Positions 11,931-24,324 of a DNA stretch of 64,000 nt are shown here, in pieces. How positions within the stretch are numbered: position 1 is the stretch's first letter; each line of letters opens with the position of its first letter. This stretch comes from Morinoia aosen (taxonomy: Eukaryota; Arthropoda; Malacostraca; Amphipoda; Talitridae). Below the pieces are notes generated by a model. The model worked only from the letters and a program-made list of their open reading frames with translations. It was not told the DNA's origin and ran no database searches. Both the position numbers and the translations under genes were made by a program. The DNA is taken from assembly GCA_030386875.1 (NCBI GenBank), contig CM059557.1:62140514-62204513 (forward strand), written 5' to 3'.

Positions 11931-14900
11931 AATGATATTGCGTGTATGTCATTGAAAGATGAGCAGATATTGTAAGCCCTGCTTACCAGCGTTTTGATTC
12001 CGTTGATTTTAAAAGTATTAAAACAAAAACTAAAAAAAATAGTTCCCAGTCTCGTGAAGCGGAAAACTCTCGAGATACGAAATAAAATTCACTTCGATCG
12101 AATCGGAATAATTATTATAAATGCAGATTTTTTCTTCCGTAATACTTGATTTCATTGTTCCACAGTGGATATAATTTGCTGCACAGCATACGCGAACGTA
12201 GCAATTCTTACCACCACCAAATAAATCCTTCAAGGTCTTGCAATAAACAATCATGTCTTAATATAAGTTGACTCTTGCTAAACGTGCACTGATGAATTCG
12301 GAGCATCTGTTTCATATTAAATGTCCAGTGCAAAGAGCCTTCCTAGTTTTTCGCTTTAATTGACCAGACAGTAAAACATTGGTGGTCTACCTTACGCATT
12401 TTGAAAATTCTGGCTTGTATTTTCCAATAAGTTAGGGGCGTTGTTATTGTAGAAATAGATCGATATTTCCGGTTTTGTCAGGAGTGCCCAGAGCATTTTA
12501 GTTTTATCCACTTGTTTGATGGCTTAATGCTCCTGAAGAGAGAGATTCTTTTCACCTACCACTTTCTTCATCACTATTGAAATGTGATAAACAAAAACAC
12601 GGAAAGTCAGGGAAATCAGCAAAACGAGTTCAAAACATTGATTTGAATGTACAACTTTGACAAATCTGAATGATGGACGAATGATTTCGAAATTGCTTTC
12701 GGAAGTCAACGTCAGTTGCTCAAACATATCTATAATACTGTTTGCTCAAGCCATGTTATGATTTAGCATCGGTCTGAATTATTTAACTCGAATGAAATTT
12801 GCCAAGCTAAAAGCGGATGGGATTATCCTCCAAACTCAAGGTTTTGATGAGCGTGTTTCTGACCATGTAAAAGATGGAGGTTCAAACAGTAACAGGAGCA
12901 ATAATTATTATTTGAAAGAAATTTCGAACGTTTGACTGTATTTCCGATTGACTGTATTTCCGATTGACTGTATTATCTATAAGTAAACTTGAAAATTCAA
13001 CATCTGCCTTACCATAAACTAATCATCAATGTAGGAGACATTTCATAAAAAATTGACGAATGCAATACTTCACTAAACGCACTAATTTAGCAGTAACATT
13101 TTTACCAAAAATAACTGACTCGTTATCAAATTTCGTTCTGAATATGTGAAAATGTATTTAAACAGATCGTCGCTTAGGGAAGTATGAGAGTGGGTTGTGA
13201 GAAAGATGAATTTGATAAATGTCAGTGATCGATTTCATGTCTTGAGGAGCCAAACAAATATTCCAAGTTTTTTCCATCCGGTGAATACTTCACAACACAG
13301 CCTTGTAAATAATGAAATACAAAATTTCATTTCTCTCAAGAATTAAGAGTAGAGAATAAAGCGATAGAAATGCTCTAACATGGGGACTCGGAAACGGTGA
13401 GCTCTGTTCTTGGTCAGAAAATGACCACTACTCAATAATGTATGAGACGGACCTTTGCGGTAGCTTCTCAGAAACTTCTTGTGACAATGTACGCGTACTT
13501 TGTGTTACGGATTAGGTTACGGCTTTCAGCTTTAAGGGTATCCATACTCGACCACACAACGCACGCAATTATTGAAGCATTACGCGTCGACCAATAGGCC
13601 ATTTTATTATTTTCTGAAATGAAATATTCCACACCACTGCTGAGTTCACGAGAGAAGTGAGGTCAAGAAAGATTTTGAGTTGTTTGGAAAATTATGTTTA
13701 TGAACAATTTGGTCCAGGTGACTCTTCAAATCCGATAAAAATTTCCTTCGAAATACATATGTTAACTCTAGGATGTGAGACAGAGTGCGCTTCGCGTTAA
13801 CTGCATGCGACAAAAATTACTTAAAAATGTAAACGTTCCAATTTATCGTTGATGCAGCTATAAATACCACAGTAATTCCCATGTATTGCGTAAACTACTC
13901 GACAGTATGTGCGGGTAGTTGTGGAACAATGTTTAGAAAACTGTACTGAGAGAACGAATAGAGAAACAAGCGAAAGACGATTTCAAATTTACGAACGTTA
14001 TTACGCCCCTAAAGTTCCCGAACTAAACTTATAAATTCAAAAAGTTTGTACTCTCATTTGAAGGTTTGTACTTCATACATGAAGCTAGAAACCGGATCTA
14101 TTCAAACTAAAATAAGTGCGCTCTAGAAGATTCCAGTCGTCGCATTCAGAAAACATTGCTTCACTTCACAAGTGAGCCGCACAGGCCTCCACTCAGCTGA
14201 GTTTACATACATGGCTCAGGTTCGCCTCTATTGACCCCAAGCTCAAACAAGAATGCCGAATGGCAGATCTCAGACGGATACGTGGTGCAGTGACTAAGAA
14301 TTGTTGAACAAAAGATAATATTTTCATGCTTGCAATATCTTCTTGGAGAAACATGAATTATGATTCAAGTGCTCAGATAAGACGCTTTTTACTTTGTTTT
14401 CTGTGTTCCTTGCATCATATTTTTCGAGCTACACGTAGACTGTTTTCTTATCGTTATTACATTTTAATCTTGTTAATATCAGCACCCTGTATATTATTTC
14501 TGATCAACTTGAATAATTATATTTGCCTCTGCAGTCGTTGTGCATCCACGTGTTAGTAAAATGTTTCGTGCCTACTACTTTAATAGAGAATCATGCTGCT
14601 AATGGTTTAATTTTGGATTGCTTTCATACATTGGAAAGAGTAAGTGATGCTGTTGGTGTAGAAATGCGCTGAGATTTATTCATGACAGGATCTCAAGCCC
14701 TCAATTCTTTACAATTAATTTCGAAATATCTTCGATGTTCCCATTCTTCCTGTTCGATCCATTTAGGAACAATTTTCTGTTCACTCTTTTTTTACAATGC
14801 ACTACAGACCTGCGATGCTGATAACATTCGATGAGTCTTCAGGGTCATCCGAGTCGTTCGATGACATCACATCAGCTGTGCCGTCACTCGCATCATGGCG

Positions 14901-17900
14901 AATTTTTCTCACGCATATTGTACTTTCTATTCGAGATAAGTTTGAACCCTTTCTTTTGCGATGTGATGTAAATCCTTTTTGAATTTGACAATCCTTTCAT
15001 ATTTGGAAATTGTTTACCTTTTCTTGGAAGTCCATTGTAGGTGCATTCTGAAATACATTCCGCAATTAATATTTTTTGTATGTTTTTACTGTTAAATGTT
15101 TTACTTGACCCCAACGTTCCATTTGAGAATGTGCAATTTTTCGGCAATTACAGTAAACTCCTCGTAACTCCAGTTCTTTCTGTAGGCATGTGCGGGTTGG
15201 CATAATCACATTCGTTATCTTACGTAGCAAAAATGAATAGGATCGATGGCTGTCCGTGATCTAGCGAGTTGCTCCCAGTATTTGCTGACAGGAGGTTGCC
15301 CAGTCTCTTGGGGCATCTGAACAATTGCACCTTAATTAAATGAAAATGGACCCTCAACTCGCAAGTTGATTTTTTCGATTGAAACAATGCTTTTCAAGAT
15401 GATCTCAAGAACACCATCCCTTTCACACAACATGAAGGACGCAGCATCACGGTGCGGGGCTGTTTTACTGTCCATGTTGTAGTCTTAGTGTAGAGGAACT
15501 CCAGATCGTTGACTACAATATGGAGTACAATATGCAGATACTGGAGTTTAAAATCTGATTCCGAGTCCATGAAAATTCTACAGATACGGCCGCGGAACAG
15601 ATAGAGCTTTCAGCGGGAAAATGACTCTAAGCCTACGGCAAATCTAACACTAGAATGGTTTGTAATTTGGGAAATAAGTGCTTTTCCGCGGCTTAGCCAA
15701 TCGCCTGGCCCCAGATTCATTGCGAATTTGTGGCGAATATTATAAATAACTCTGCAAGAAGATGTGCTGTGAACCTTACTTATTTGAGGATTGGATGCAC
15801 GCACGAAATGTTTAACACACCACTAACAATGGTTTAAAAGTTTATTTTTAATTGTAATAACCATCTTCATGCTGTTATTGCAAATGTAGCTCATACTTTG
15901 AAATAACAAAGGATTATTTCAATTTTGACGAAATCCTTTTGTTCAGTACATTTCTTCAGTTAGTTGATTTTCTACTTTCCATTGAATTTTGTTTGGTTCT
16001 ATTTAAATATTTTGGTATAAAAATATTTGGTGAACTGCCTGCGCTCATTATTCTAAACCAGAGCTCGAAATTTGCAAATTACTTGAAAAAATATGTCAAG
16101 GTTATTCAGGTTTAAATTTTGTGCTATTCAAATTTATTTATGTACCAAAAGTATTATTTCCTAAAAGGTACATAATGATACGAAAGGATACCATATTAAT
16201 ATTTACTGCTCTTTCTATGTATTCCGTATAGTTACACTGCTTCTCCGATAGCTTCAGCGGCTTTCATATGATTTTGCTTCTTAGCTTTTCTACTGTCTGA
16301 ATGTGTTCGGACATTTTCGATTCATATTTTTCACTGTATGATAAAATTAGATAAAATTAGATTCCAAAATCATGATATGATTGGGCTTCTTTTTCGCTGA
16401 ATATTTCAGCATAATGAAGCTAATCTGTGTAACTCTTTTCACGATGACCAACTTCTTTAACGATGAGGTTTTCTATTTCTGATTGAATGATTGAACTCTA
16501 CGCTAATTTCCAAACCACAACCCTTAAAAATTGTACCTACTATAGTAATAAGTAATTGTTTATTAGCGAGATTCTCAATTAACTTAGTTGATGTCTCATC
16601 GCCTAGCTCAAACTTTTTACCTGAGAGGCTGCGGACGACCTATCGATCTGAAATCCTTTCTCGCATTTAATTAAGGCCAGAATTTTAAGCTCGAATACTC
16701 TATAAAAGTTCGAATATTCAAACGAGATTTGTCTGACCAGGGCTACTAAATGTTTTCCTGTATGCGATCCTTTCGTACTGAACGCTTCTTTCCATTCAAA
16801 CAATTCTAATGATTTTTGTTCCAGACCATTTTATTGTTATCATCATGAGCCAAGAGCTTTGCTTGAAAACTAGGTGAGACAAACATCCAATTTAATTTCA
16901 GGAAAACTACCCTCTCTCTCTGAATTTTCACCGTTTCTCAAAGGCAAAGCATTACATTTTAGACAGAAAAGGCAAATAGAAAATGTTCGTATATTTAGCT
17001 CACTGACTCCCCATTGGTTGAGAAGATGATAAAAATTTAAGACGATGGAGCGATCAGTAAAAAAATTCGACCGCTAGTGAAATAACCCTCACTCTGCCTC
17101 GTCATTCTCGCTGCACCCATTTGTAACATCAGTTCGAGTATCTACGAGTACAGTGCGTATTTCTTACTTGAATTTTTTCACTCATTATCTTTTCTAGAGC
17201 GGAATTTCCAATGCCTTTGACAGATCGCACGAACTCTACCTCATATTCTCCAAGTTTCGTTCTTCATGAGTTTGACACAAGAAGTGGAAGCATGTACGGT
17301 AATGTGCGTTACTTGGTTGTCAGCGTTGATGTTAAAGCAAAATCTTTTATATCAACAAGAGAATATTCAGTTGATTGAAATTTCCCGTGATTTATGTACT
17401 TCATGAAAATTAAACAATTCTTAGTGGAATTCCATAATGCCATTTGCCATCTGTTTCAGACGAGATTTCCAACTGGTACCTTCATGTTTTATTTCATTAA
17501 ATCTGTCTGAAAATACCTCTGTGACAGATTTTACTTCTCTAATTTTGGTTCGTCCCGAGCACCGAACTATATTAAAAAATATTGCTTATATCATCCCCTC
17601 TCCTAGCTCTTTCATGTTTTAAAAATATATTACCATATATGTGCTAATCATTACTTCTACATTTCCCGAGATTGCTGCAAAACCTCTACCCTTTAATTAC
17701 TTCAATAACTTGCGCTAATGAAGCTAGCCGCCAGTCTGTGTACCTCTATGAAGTAATCTGCATCTTCAATATTTCTTTATGAAAAACTTCAAGAATGCTT
17801 TCATTTCCAGCTAAAGAAGAAAATTATTTACGCGCTCGGATTCCTGCTTTGCTGCTACGATCAAAATTCCTTTTATCAGAGCTATAAAATGAGAAAAGTA

Positions 17901-18870
17901 ATTGCATTTTCCGGCGTGGTGCTCTTGAATGCTTTAGTTGTAATCATTTACAAAGTTACGAAGGCTCGTGAACATTTTTTCCATATTTTTATCAATTCAT
18001 TCATAACAGAACAACATTTCAACACAGGGGCACATTTCAGCGCTGTCTAATTTCAATCAATGAAGTTAGCTCAGCTTTAGGGCAGCTCACGCATTTCTTT
18101 TGATGATCTCGCCTTTTCGACTATTTCTGCGATACGAATACGAGCTCTTTCTGTTTACGTAGCTAAATACTAATGTTAATTTAGTTCGTAATTTGTTAGA
18201 GTTGACCGTTTTGTTAAATATTAGTCTAAAACGATACCTTTTTTTCCATCCGGCAGTTGTCGATATCTCTTTTATAAACATTTTTCTCTGCTATTTGACT
18301 TTAAAATATCTTTGGTCGTCTGCCTAAACAAGAAGTTTTTCCTAAGATAATAAGTCATGTTGCGCAAAATCAGAGTAGATAAAGTTGTTAAATTCGAAGA
18401 GAAAGCTGGTGAGATATCACTTTCAGAGCAGACCCGAGACCCGGACTTTGCTTGCGCCCCATGTGAACGCACACTGTTTTCCTGAGAGATTGCCTGTTTC
18501 AGATCGACTGAAGCTGGAGGTTCTATTGTTCCAGTTTCGTTGCAGTTACCATGAATAAAATTCAACGGCAATCGTTCCGTTGTTTCTGCGAACCTCGTGA
18601 TGGACAATTAGATAGATGTCATAAATAAGAAGCACGAATCGGAGTGTAGATAGTGCTTAAGCATCTAGGAGAAAAGTCCACCAACAGTTTCAGCACTGGT
18701 GCTTGCCCGAGTACTGTTTACGAGAACGTCTGTTATCATTTATAATATCGCGAACTGAGTCGGTGAGAATCATATATTTCAGTTCTTGTATCACTCACCA
18801 ATGAACTTTAGACACTTTTAGTTATTACGCCTCCTTCTTTGCGCTACAAGCGTTAATTCCTCCTTTGCAC
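11931..18870. other. No recognisable gene
   Basis: About 7 kb of AT-rich sequence with short open frames only. A triple CCGATTGACTGTATT-like direct repeat lies near 12940-12975. No recognisable protein domain, RNA gene or long repeat was found. Confidence 0.5.
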
Positions 18871-18895
18871 TGTAAAGGCGAGGCTACACTATGCG
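18871..18895 (+). repeat. Left candidate terminal inverted repeat of the P-like element
   Basis: It reads TGTAAAGGCGAGGCTACACT followed by ATGCG. The complement of 32009-32033 differs at two positions. Similar words recur just inside, at 18946-18965 (GCGGCTACACTACGCTACGC), as expected for subterminal binding repeats. Confidence 0.55.
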
Positions 18896-19148
18896 ATTTT
18901 TACTGCGCAATCCTCAGGCATTTTTTAACCTCTGCATGCTAGAGCGGCTACACTACGCTACGCCACAGACCAAATACAAGAAGATACGGGATTCATCAGT
19001 ATTTTGCTCCGAGCTGGAGACGTAAAAAACGTCATCACCAATGACCACTCAGGGCGCAGAGGTTTCATGGCATCATTTGTTTTGAAATTGGTGCGCATTG
19101 ATTGGTTGACATTATTAGAAGAAAGTTCTGCATCATGGCACAGTGATC

Positions 19149-19443
19149 ATGGCGCCTTGTATTCGTGTGAAGCGTTGTTGTATGACTAATTGCGAAAATA
19201 ATAGCGTCAATCGCCCTGATTTAGTTTATTTCAATTTTAGAAAGAAAACTTGTTCTGCGTGGCTTGAAGCGTGCGGTAATGAGGCTCTTCACTTGTTGAA
19301 ACTGCGAAATTTAATTAGGAATTACTATGTGTGTGCCCAACACTTCTGCAAATGGGATTATTCATATGTGTTATCTCCATTCAAAAATAAGTTCTTGTTA
19401 AAACCTGATGCTATTCCACAACAAACTGTGGTGGACAAACCAG
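19149..19443 (+). CDS. P-like transposase exon 1: THAP zinc finger
   Basis: The first ATG (19149) opens a 98-residue exon starting MAPCIRVKRCCMTNCENN. THAP features are present: a Cys pair (C11 and C15, or C10 and C15), a central Trp (CSAWLEACG), the distal C-x2-H (YYVCAQHF), and a closing LKPDAIP that stands for the AVPTIF box. THAP domains bind DNA, in P transposases the element's own ends. The exon ends at a donor CCAG|GTAATG in phase 1, and reading on gives a stop within four codons. Upstream, an in-frame GTG at 19143 is not a likely start. Phase 1 fits the proposed start of exon 2. The THAP call is firm; joining to the downstream exons rests on phase and on the known THAP-plus-core layout of P transposases. 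Confidence 0.85.
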
Positions 19444-21810
19444 GTAATGTGTAATTGTTAAAAATATCTAGTTGCAAATTGCAATTGTCTTTGTTTTCAG
19501 TATTTCGTAATGCAGTCTCATTCATGAGAGTGACACCTTTGAATTGTTTTCAATTTTGTTATGAGATCTAATGATGACAATGTAATGCTTTATTATTGGA
19601 TGCTTTATTATTGCAAGGCTTTATTGGAGTTGAATGGTAATGGTTAGATATTAAATTATTGTGTTATTTCTGATTGAAATGCATTACTGTAGCCTATGCT
19701 TTAAAACTTATTTGCATTATTCTTTTGCAACATCATGAATAATGCAAATATTTTGATTAATTTGATTGTTTGAGAATGACCAAAACTCTGATGCAAATGC
19801 ACTGCGTGTAAAAATATATGGGCATCATTCTGCTGAAGCGCTCCTAAATTAGTAAGTCAATTGATCAAAGAAGTTACTAGAAATTAGTACACGTAACTCA
19901 GAGGAATTCTATTTTAAATCATATTGTTCTAAAACTAGTGACAGAAACCTTCAATTGTAGGTTACTATGTGAACTTCAATAAACCTAGAAACATAAATAT
20001 TGTTACTTATTGAGATTGCTTCTAAAATGCAAACTTTTTGTGCTTAAAAGTGATTTTTACTAATTATTATTTGGAGCATATGTAAATAAAAAAAGTCATG
20101 ACACACAACTTCCCCATGAGTGACCACTCTTGCCTGCTTCAAGTTGTGTAGGAGTGAACATTTGTTTAAATGTAGCAATGAAAGGTCCATTCATTATTGT
20201 GATGACTGGCAAGTGACTGAATACTACCTAATTTTTCCATGTTTGATAATTATTTTCATTTCACAATTTACCCTATGGTATGTCTATAGTGTCAACTTGA
20301 GACCACTCTAGAGCCTTTTAACTTTAATTTAAAAATGCTCAAGTTCAATTTAATGAAGCTCAAGTTGAATTTAAAAATTCTAAAGTAGGCTATATTTTAA
20401 ATTAGGTATTAGGCTATATTAGAATTATTAGTTAAGAGATTGGCCTCTAATTTGGTATTACATTGTATGTATAATACTATTTTATATAACATGATATAAT
20501 AAACCACTAATGTAGCAGCCTGATTGTTTAAATATAAGTTTGAAGCTATGTAATGCTGAACTTTTCAGTCAGTGCAGTTTGCTAATTGTCACAGTTACTT
20601 ATTACATAAAGTTTATTTGGACCATTTTTTGTAAATAGCTATAAATACCTATGATCTGTTTAGCAAATGATTCATAGGTAAAACTTGAAGAATGTCAAAT
20701 TAAGTACAAAATCACAGCACTTTTGTTTGTCTGATATTATATTTACTCTATTTTCAGTGCCAGTCATTTTAAGCAATTATGCATTGTCACAAATAAGCTT
20801 CAATTATATTATTATTGCATAGGTGTGCAATTTTAGAAACATAACCTTTTCAACATTGAACTTGATGTTTTTTAAATTGAACTTGAGCTTTTTTAAATTA
20901 AACTTGACCTTTTTAAAATTAAACTTGACCTTTTTTAAATTAAAATTGATATATTTTTTAAATTAAACTTGGCTTTTTTGTAAATTAAAGTTGAAATTTT
21001 TTGAATTAAACTTTTTTTTTTTTAAATTAAACTTGATCTTTGTTAACTTGAATTTTACCTTTGTTAAATTGAACTTCAGCTTTCTTATACTAAAGGTAAA
21101 AAGCTGTAGTAGCATTACAACCGTTATCTTTTCACAAGCGGTGCATTTGTGTCTGAATGTTTACTCCAAACATATTACATACCATAACATTCAAATTTAC
21201 TTTTCTCTTACTTTTCGGAAAGATTGAACATGTTTTCTATGGGTATGTACAGAACATGCTTATGTTGTTCTTAAACAATCAAAAATGACAAAGTAATTGC
21301 ATGATAGTTGATGTTAGGAAAGAACAATGCAGGTAATTTTATACCATAATCTACAGTGCTGCATCATAGTCATTAATAATATGAAATATCTAGTATTTGC
21401 AATATTGCTAGTGTTAGGATAAAATCTTGCAAATTAGTTGTTCAATTTAAGCTACAATACTTCATATTAATTATCAAACAATAATGACATACAATTTCTA
21501 TCCATACCCTTTAAACCCTCCAAAAAAACTTTGCATTGCAAATGGGCAAATGAGTATCAACTTTTGTGGTCCGGTTTCCAGTGACTCCTCTTGCAAAAAT
21601 CAAGCAGTTCATATTAACCGGGTGTTTCATTCAACAAATGAGAATATCTGCAATAGGCACAATAGAAGTGAACCTTGAGAAGCATTTGTAAATCATTTGT
21701 TGGTGTTGGAAAGATGACTTACAAAAATTGTAATTACCTCACAAAAGCAAAACTTAATATAGGATCTGTTTGGTGTCAACAAACTGAGGCATAAATGCAC
21801 TGCTTGTGAG
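19444..21810 (+). other. Intron 1 of the P-like gene
   Basis: AT-rich intron without genes. At about 20336-20400 and 20850-21085 it carries degenerate direct repeats of about 20 bp based on TTTAAATTAAACTTGACCTT. The acceptor is uncertain: either TGTGAG|AA (exon from 21811) or GAGAAG|GT (from 21814). Both keep the phase and neither has a good pyrimidine tract. Confidence 0.5.
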
Positions 21811-23279
21811 AAGGTAATGGTTGTAATGCTCATGGTGCTGCCCAACGCTCAATCCCAGGTGCTGGCAAGCCGTCAACCCCAGGTGCTGGCAAGCCGTCAA
21901 CCCCAGGTGCTGCCAAGACGTCAACCCCAGGTGCTGCCAAGACGTCAACCCCAGGTGCTGCCAAGACGTCAACCCCAGGTGCTGCCAAGACGTCAACCCC
22001 AGGTGCTGCCAAGACGTCAACCCCAGGTGCTGGCAAGCCGTCAACCCCAGGTGCTGCCAAGCCGTCAATCCCAGGTGCTGCCAAGCCGTCAATCCCAGGT
22101 GCTGCCAAGCCGTCAACCTCAGGTGCTGCCAAGCCGTCAACCTCAGGTGCTGCCAAGCCGTCAACCCCAGGTGCTGCCAAGACGTCAACCCCAGGTGCTG
22201 CCAAGACGTCAACCCCAGGTGCTGCCAAGACGTCAGCCCCAGGTGCTGGCAAGCCGTCAACCCCAGGTGCTGCCAAGCCGTCAATCCCAGGTGCTGCCAA
22301 GCCGTCAATCCCAGGTGCTGCCAAGCCGTCAACCTCAGGTGCTGCCAAGCCGTCAACCTCAGGTGCTGCCAAGCCGTCAACCCCAGGTGCTGCCAAGCCG
22401 TCAACCTCAGGTGCTGCCAAGCCGTCAACCTCAGGTGCTGGCAAGCCGTCAACCCCAGGTGCTGCCATGCCGTCAATCCCAGGTGCTGCCAAGTCGTCAA
22501 TCCCAGGTGCTGCCAAGCCGTCAATCCCAGGTGCTGCCAAGCCGTCAACCTCAGGTGCTGCCAAGCCGTCAACCTCAGGTGCTGCCAAGCCGTCAACCCC
22601 AGGTGCTGCCAAGACGTCAACCCCAGGTGCTGCCAAGACGTCAACCCCAGGTGCTGCCAAGACGTCAGCCCCAGGTGCTGGCAAGCCGTCAACCCCAGGT
22701 GCTGCCAAGCCGTCAATCCCAGGTGCTGCCAAGCCGTCAATCCCAGGTGCTGCCAAGCCGTCAACCTCAGGTGCTGCCAAGCCGTCAACCTCAGGTGCTG
22801 CCAAGCCGTCAACCCCAGGTGCTGCCAAGCCGTCAACCTCAGGTGCTGCCAAGCCGTCAACCTCAGGTGCTGCCAAGCCGTCAACCCCAGGTGCTGCCAA
22901 GACGTCAACCCCAGGTGCTGCCAAGACGTCAACCCCAGGTGCTGCCAAGACGTCAACCCCAGGTGCTGCCAAGACGTCAACCCCAGGTGCTTCCAAGACG
23001 TCAACCCCAGGTGCTGGCAAGCCGTCAACCCCAGGTGCTGCCAAGCCGTCAATCCCAGGTGCTGCCAAGCCGTCAATCCCAGGTGCTGCCAAGCCGTCAA
23101 CCCCAGGTGCTGCCAAGACGTCAACCCCAGGTGCTGCCAAGCCGTCAACCTCAGGTGCTGCAAAACCTTTCATTACTTGCGCTAAAAGGCTTTCAGCACA
23201 AAATGCACCCAACTTTGTCACTTCTGATGTTGCGCAACAGGACACAAAAGTGAACATTGTAATAGCTTCATCAGTACAG
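21811..23279 (+). CDS. P-like transposase exon 2: repeat-encoded linker
   Basis: In the frame set by exon 1 (phase 1) the exon reads EGNGCNAHGAAQRSIP, then a long run of 8-residue units, PGAAKPST / PGAAKTST / SGAAKPST, with variants PGAGKPST and PSIPGAAK. It closes with a unique stretch of about 39 residues ending NIVIASSVQ at the donor ACAG|GTCAGT (phase 0). The linker is rich in Pro, Ala, Ser/Thr and Lys, with no predicted fold, so it is likely an extended basic tether between the DNA-binding THAP finger and the catalytic core. At about 490 residues it is far longer than the leucine-zipper linker of Drosophila P. All three + frames and a - frame are open across the repeat, so the frame choice rests on splice phase at both ends. 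It could instead be a minisatellite inside an intron. Confidence 0.55.
21856..23163 (+). repeat. 24-bp tandem repeat, 55 in-register copies
   Basis: The word CAGGTGCTG recurs from 21856 to 23152, a span of exactly 54 periods of 24 bp, so no copy has gained or lost a base. Unit variants (CCGTCAACC, CCGTCAATC, ACGTCAACC, ACGTCAGCC) are arranged in larger blocks. The ACGTCAGCC variant recurs 432 bp (18 units) apart, at 22230 and 22662, with like neighbours. Confidence 0.97.
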
Positions 23280-23623
23280 GTCAGTCATGTTGAAAGTACA
23301 GCTTACTGCATTTTCAGTTACAGATTGGGAAATCCATTAGGGGGCATAGGGTAAGCAATTTTAGTTTAGTTACCTTTGTCAATCCTATGCTATGGGCATT
23401 GTTGACCCCAGGGGATTTTGTTTCGTGACCTAAGCTATAAAAAGGCCTTCGGCAATCCTAATTTTGTGTGCTCACTTTGAGTCGTCCAATTTTCGTACCT
23501 TTTTTGCTATCATTTCTTTTCCTGTTTTTCCTCTTCTTTCTTAACTCGCTGTTTCTGTCTGTAGGATTTTATTGATTGCAAGTAAATTAACGAGTGTAAT
23601 TGATGTTTTGTACATTATTCCAG

Positions 23624-23773
23624 AGCTCTTCCAAGAGTGCCAATCCTCCAATCCATTGTAAACGGCGCTTGTTTGCAACGTCTGAGGAATGTAGGGTTGC
23701 CCAAGAAGGTCCAGCTATTGCGTCTGGCACTCCTGATCCTGTAGAACCTGCCATCAGTGCTAACTCCAAGGAG
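23624..23773 (+). CDS. P-like transposase exon 3: short basic exon similar to start of exon 4
   Basis: Acceptor TTATTCCAG|AGCTCT and donor AAGGAG|GTGTGT enclose 50 codons, phase 0 on both sides, matching exon 2's end and exon 4's start. The product begins SSSKSANPPIHCKRRLFATS. Exon 4 begins SSLGKRKW and soon reads PRLPCKRRLIESP. Shared features are the AGCTCT start, the CKRRL motif and the nearby R-(V/I)-A, so this looks like a duplicated exon. CKRRL with flanking Arg/Lys could act as a nuclear localisation signal. No known domain; function unknown. The ORF runs on past the donor to 23863 without recognisable content. Confidence 0.6.
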
Positions 23774-24324
23774 GTGTGTGGAAGGGGCATTAGAGGTAGA
23801 CCAAAGTTAGGGTGGGTGAATGGGATGGGAGTGGCCATTGCGTGGTTGTGGTGTGTTATTTGAGGAAGCCAGATGACTCGGAGAAGGTAAATGTTAATGG
23901 ACGGTGCTTGTGAATGCCTGATTTTGACGCAGCCCCGAGGGGGTGTGGCGGACGTCTTGGACACGTATGGGCGCAGGTCTGGGGTGCACGTGACTTTCAT
24001 GATACAGCAAGGGTAAACCAGTGAAAAGTGCCTGCTGCCGAATTCGATAACCTAAAACCCAAAGTTTTGTGTGTGAGTGGTTAGGACTTGGCGCTTTTGG
24101 CTATACCTTTCCTTCTTGAAGCGAGGGAACAACCTTAGATCTATAGTTATGTCGAAAAATGGTGTAAACAATATGCCATGAGTATACTATTTCTGTGAAC
24201 ACCGATTGTGGGATGATTTGATTCCATTTAGGCAATGTAGAAATTTTTCTCAATATTATTATTAGGACATGTAATAAAATTAACTAACTTTATCTGTACT
24301 TCAATCATTTATAAATTGTTTCAG
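23774..24324 (+). other. Intron 3 of the P-like gene
   Basis: It begins GTGTGTGG and ends ATTGTTTCAG. No other feature was seen. The duplicated-exon idea predicts residual similarity between this intron's 3' end and intron 2's 3' end; only the ..TTNCAG|AGCTCT acceptor context is obviously shared. Confidence 0.6.

Noticed and set aside
12030-12254. Cys-containing - strand frame (CCAANYIHC) that might be a small secreted peptide
   Set aside because: No convincing signal peptide, prohormone cleavage pattern or promoter; most likely chance.
21754-23257. Long - strand open frames over the 24-bp repeat (469 and 475 codons)
   Set aside because: The unit is a multiple of three, so any frame lacking a stop in one unit stays open throughout. 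No domain, no phase-matched neighbours on that strand.
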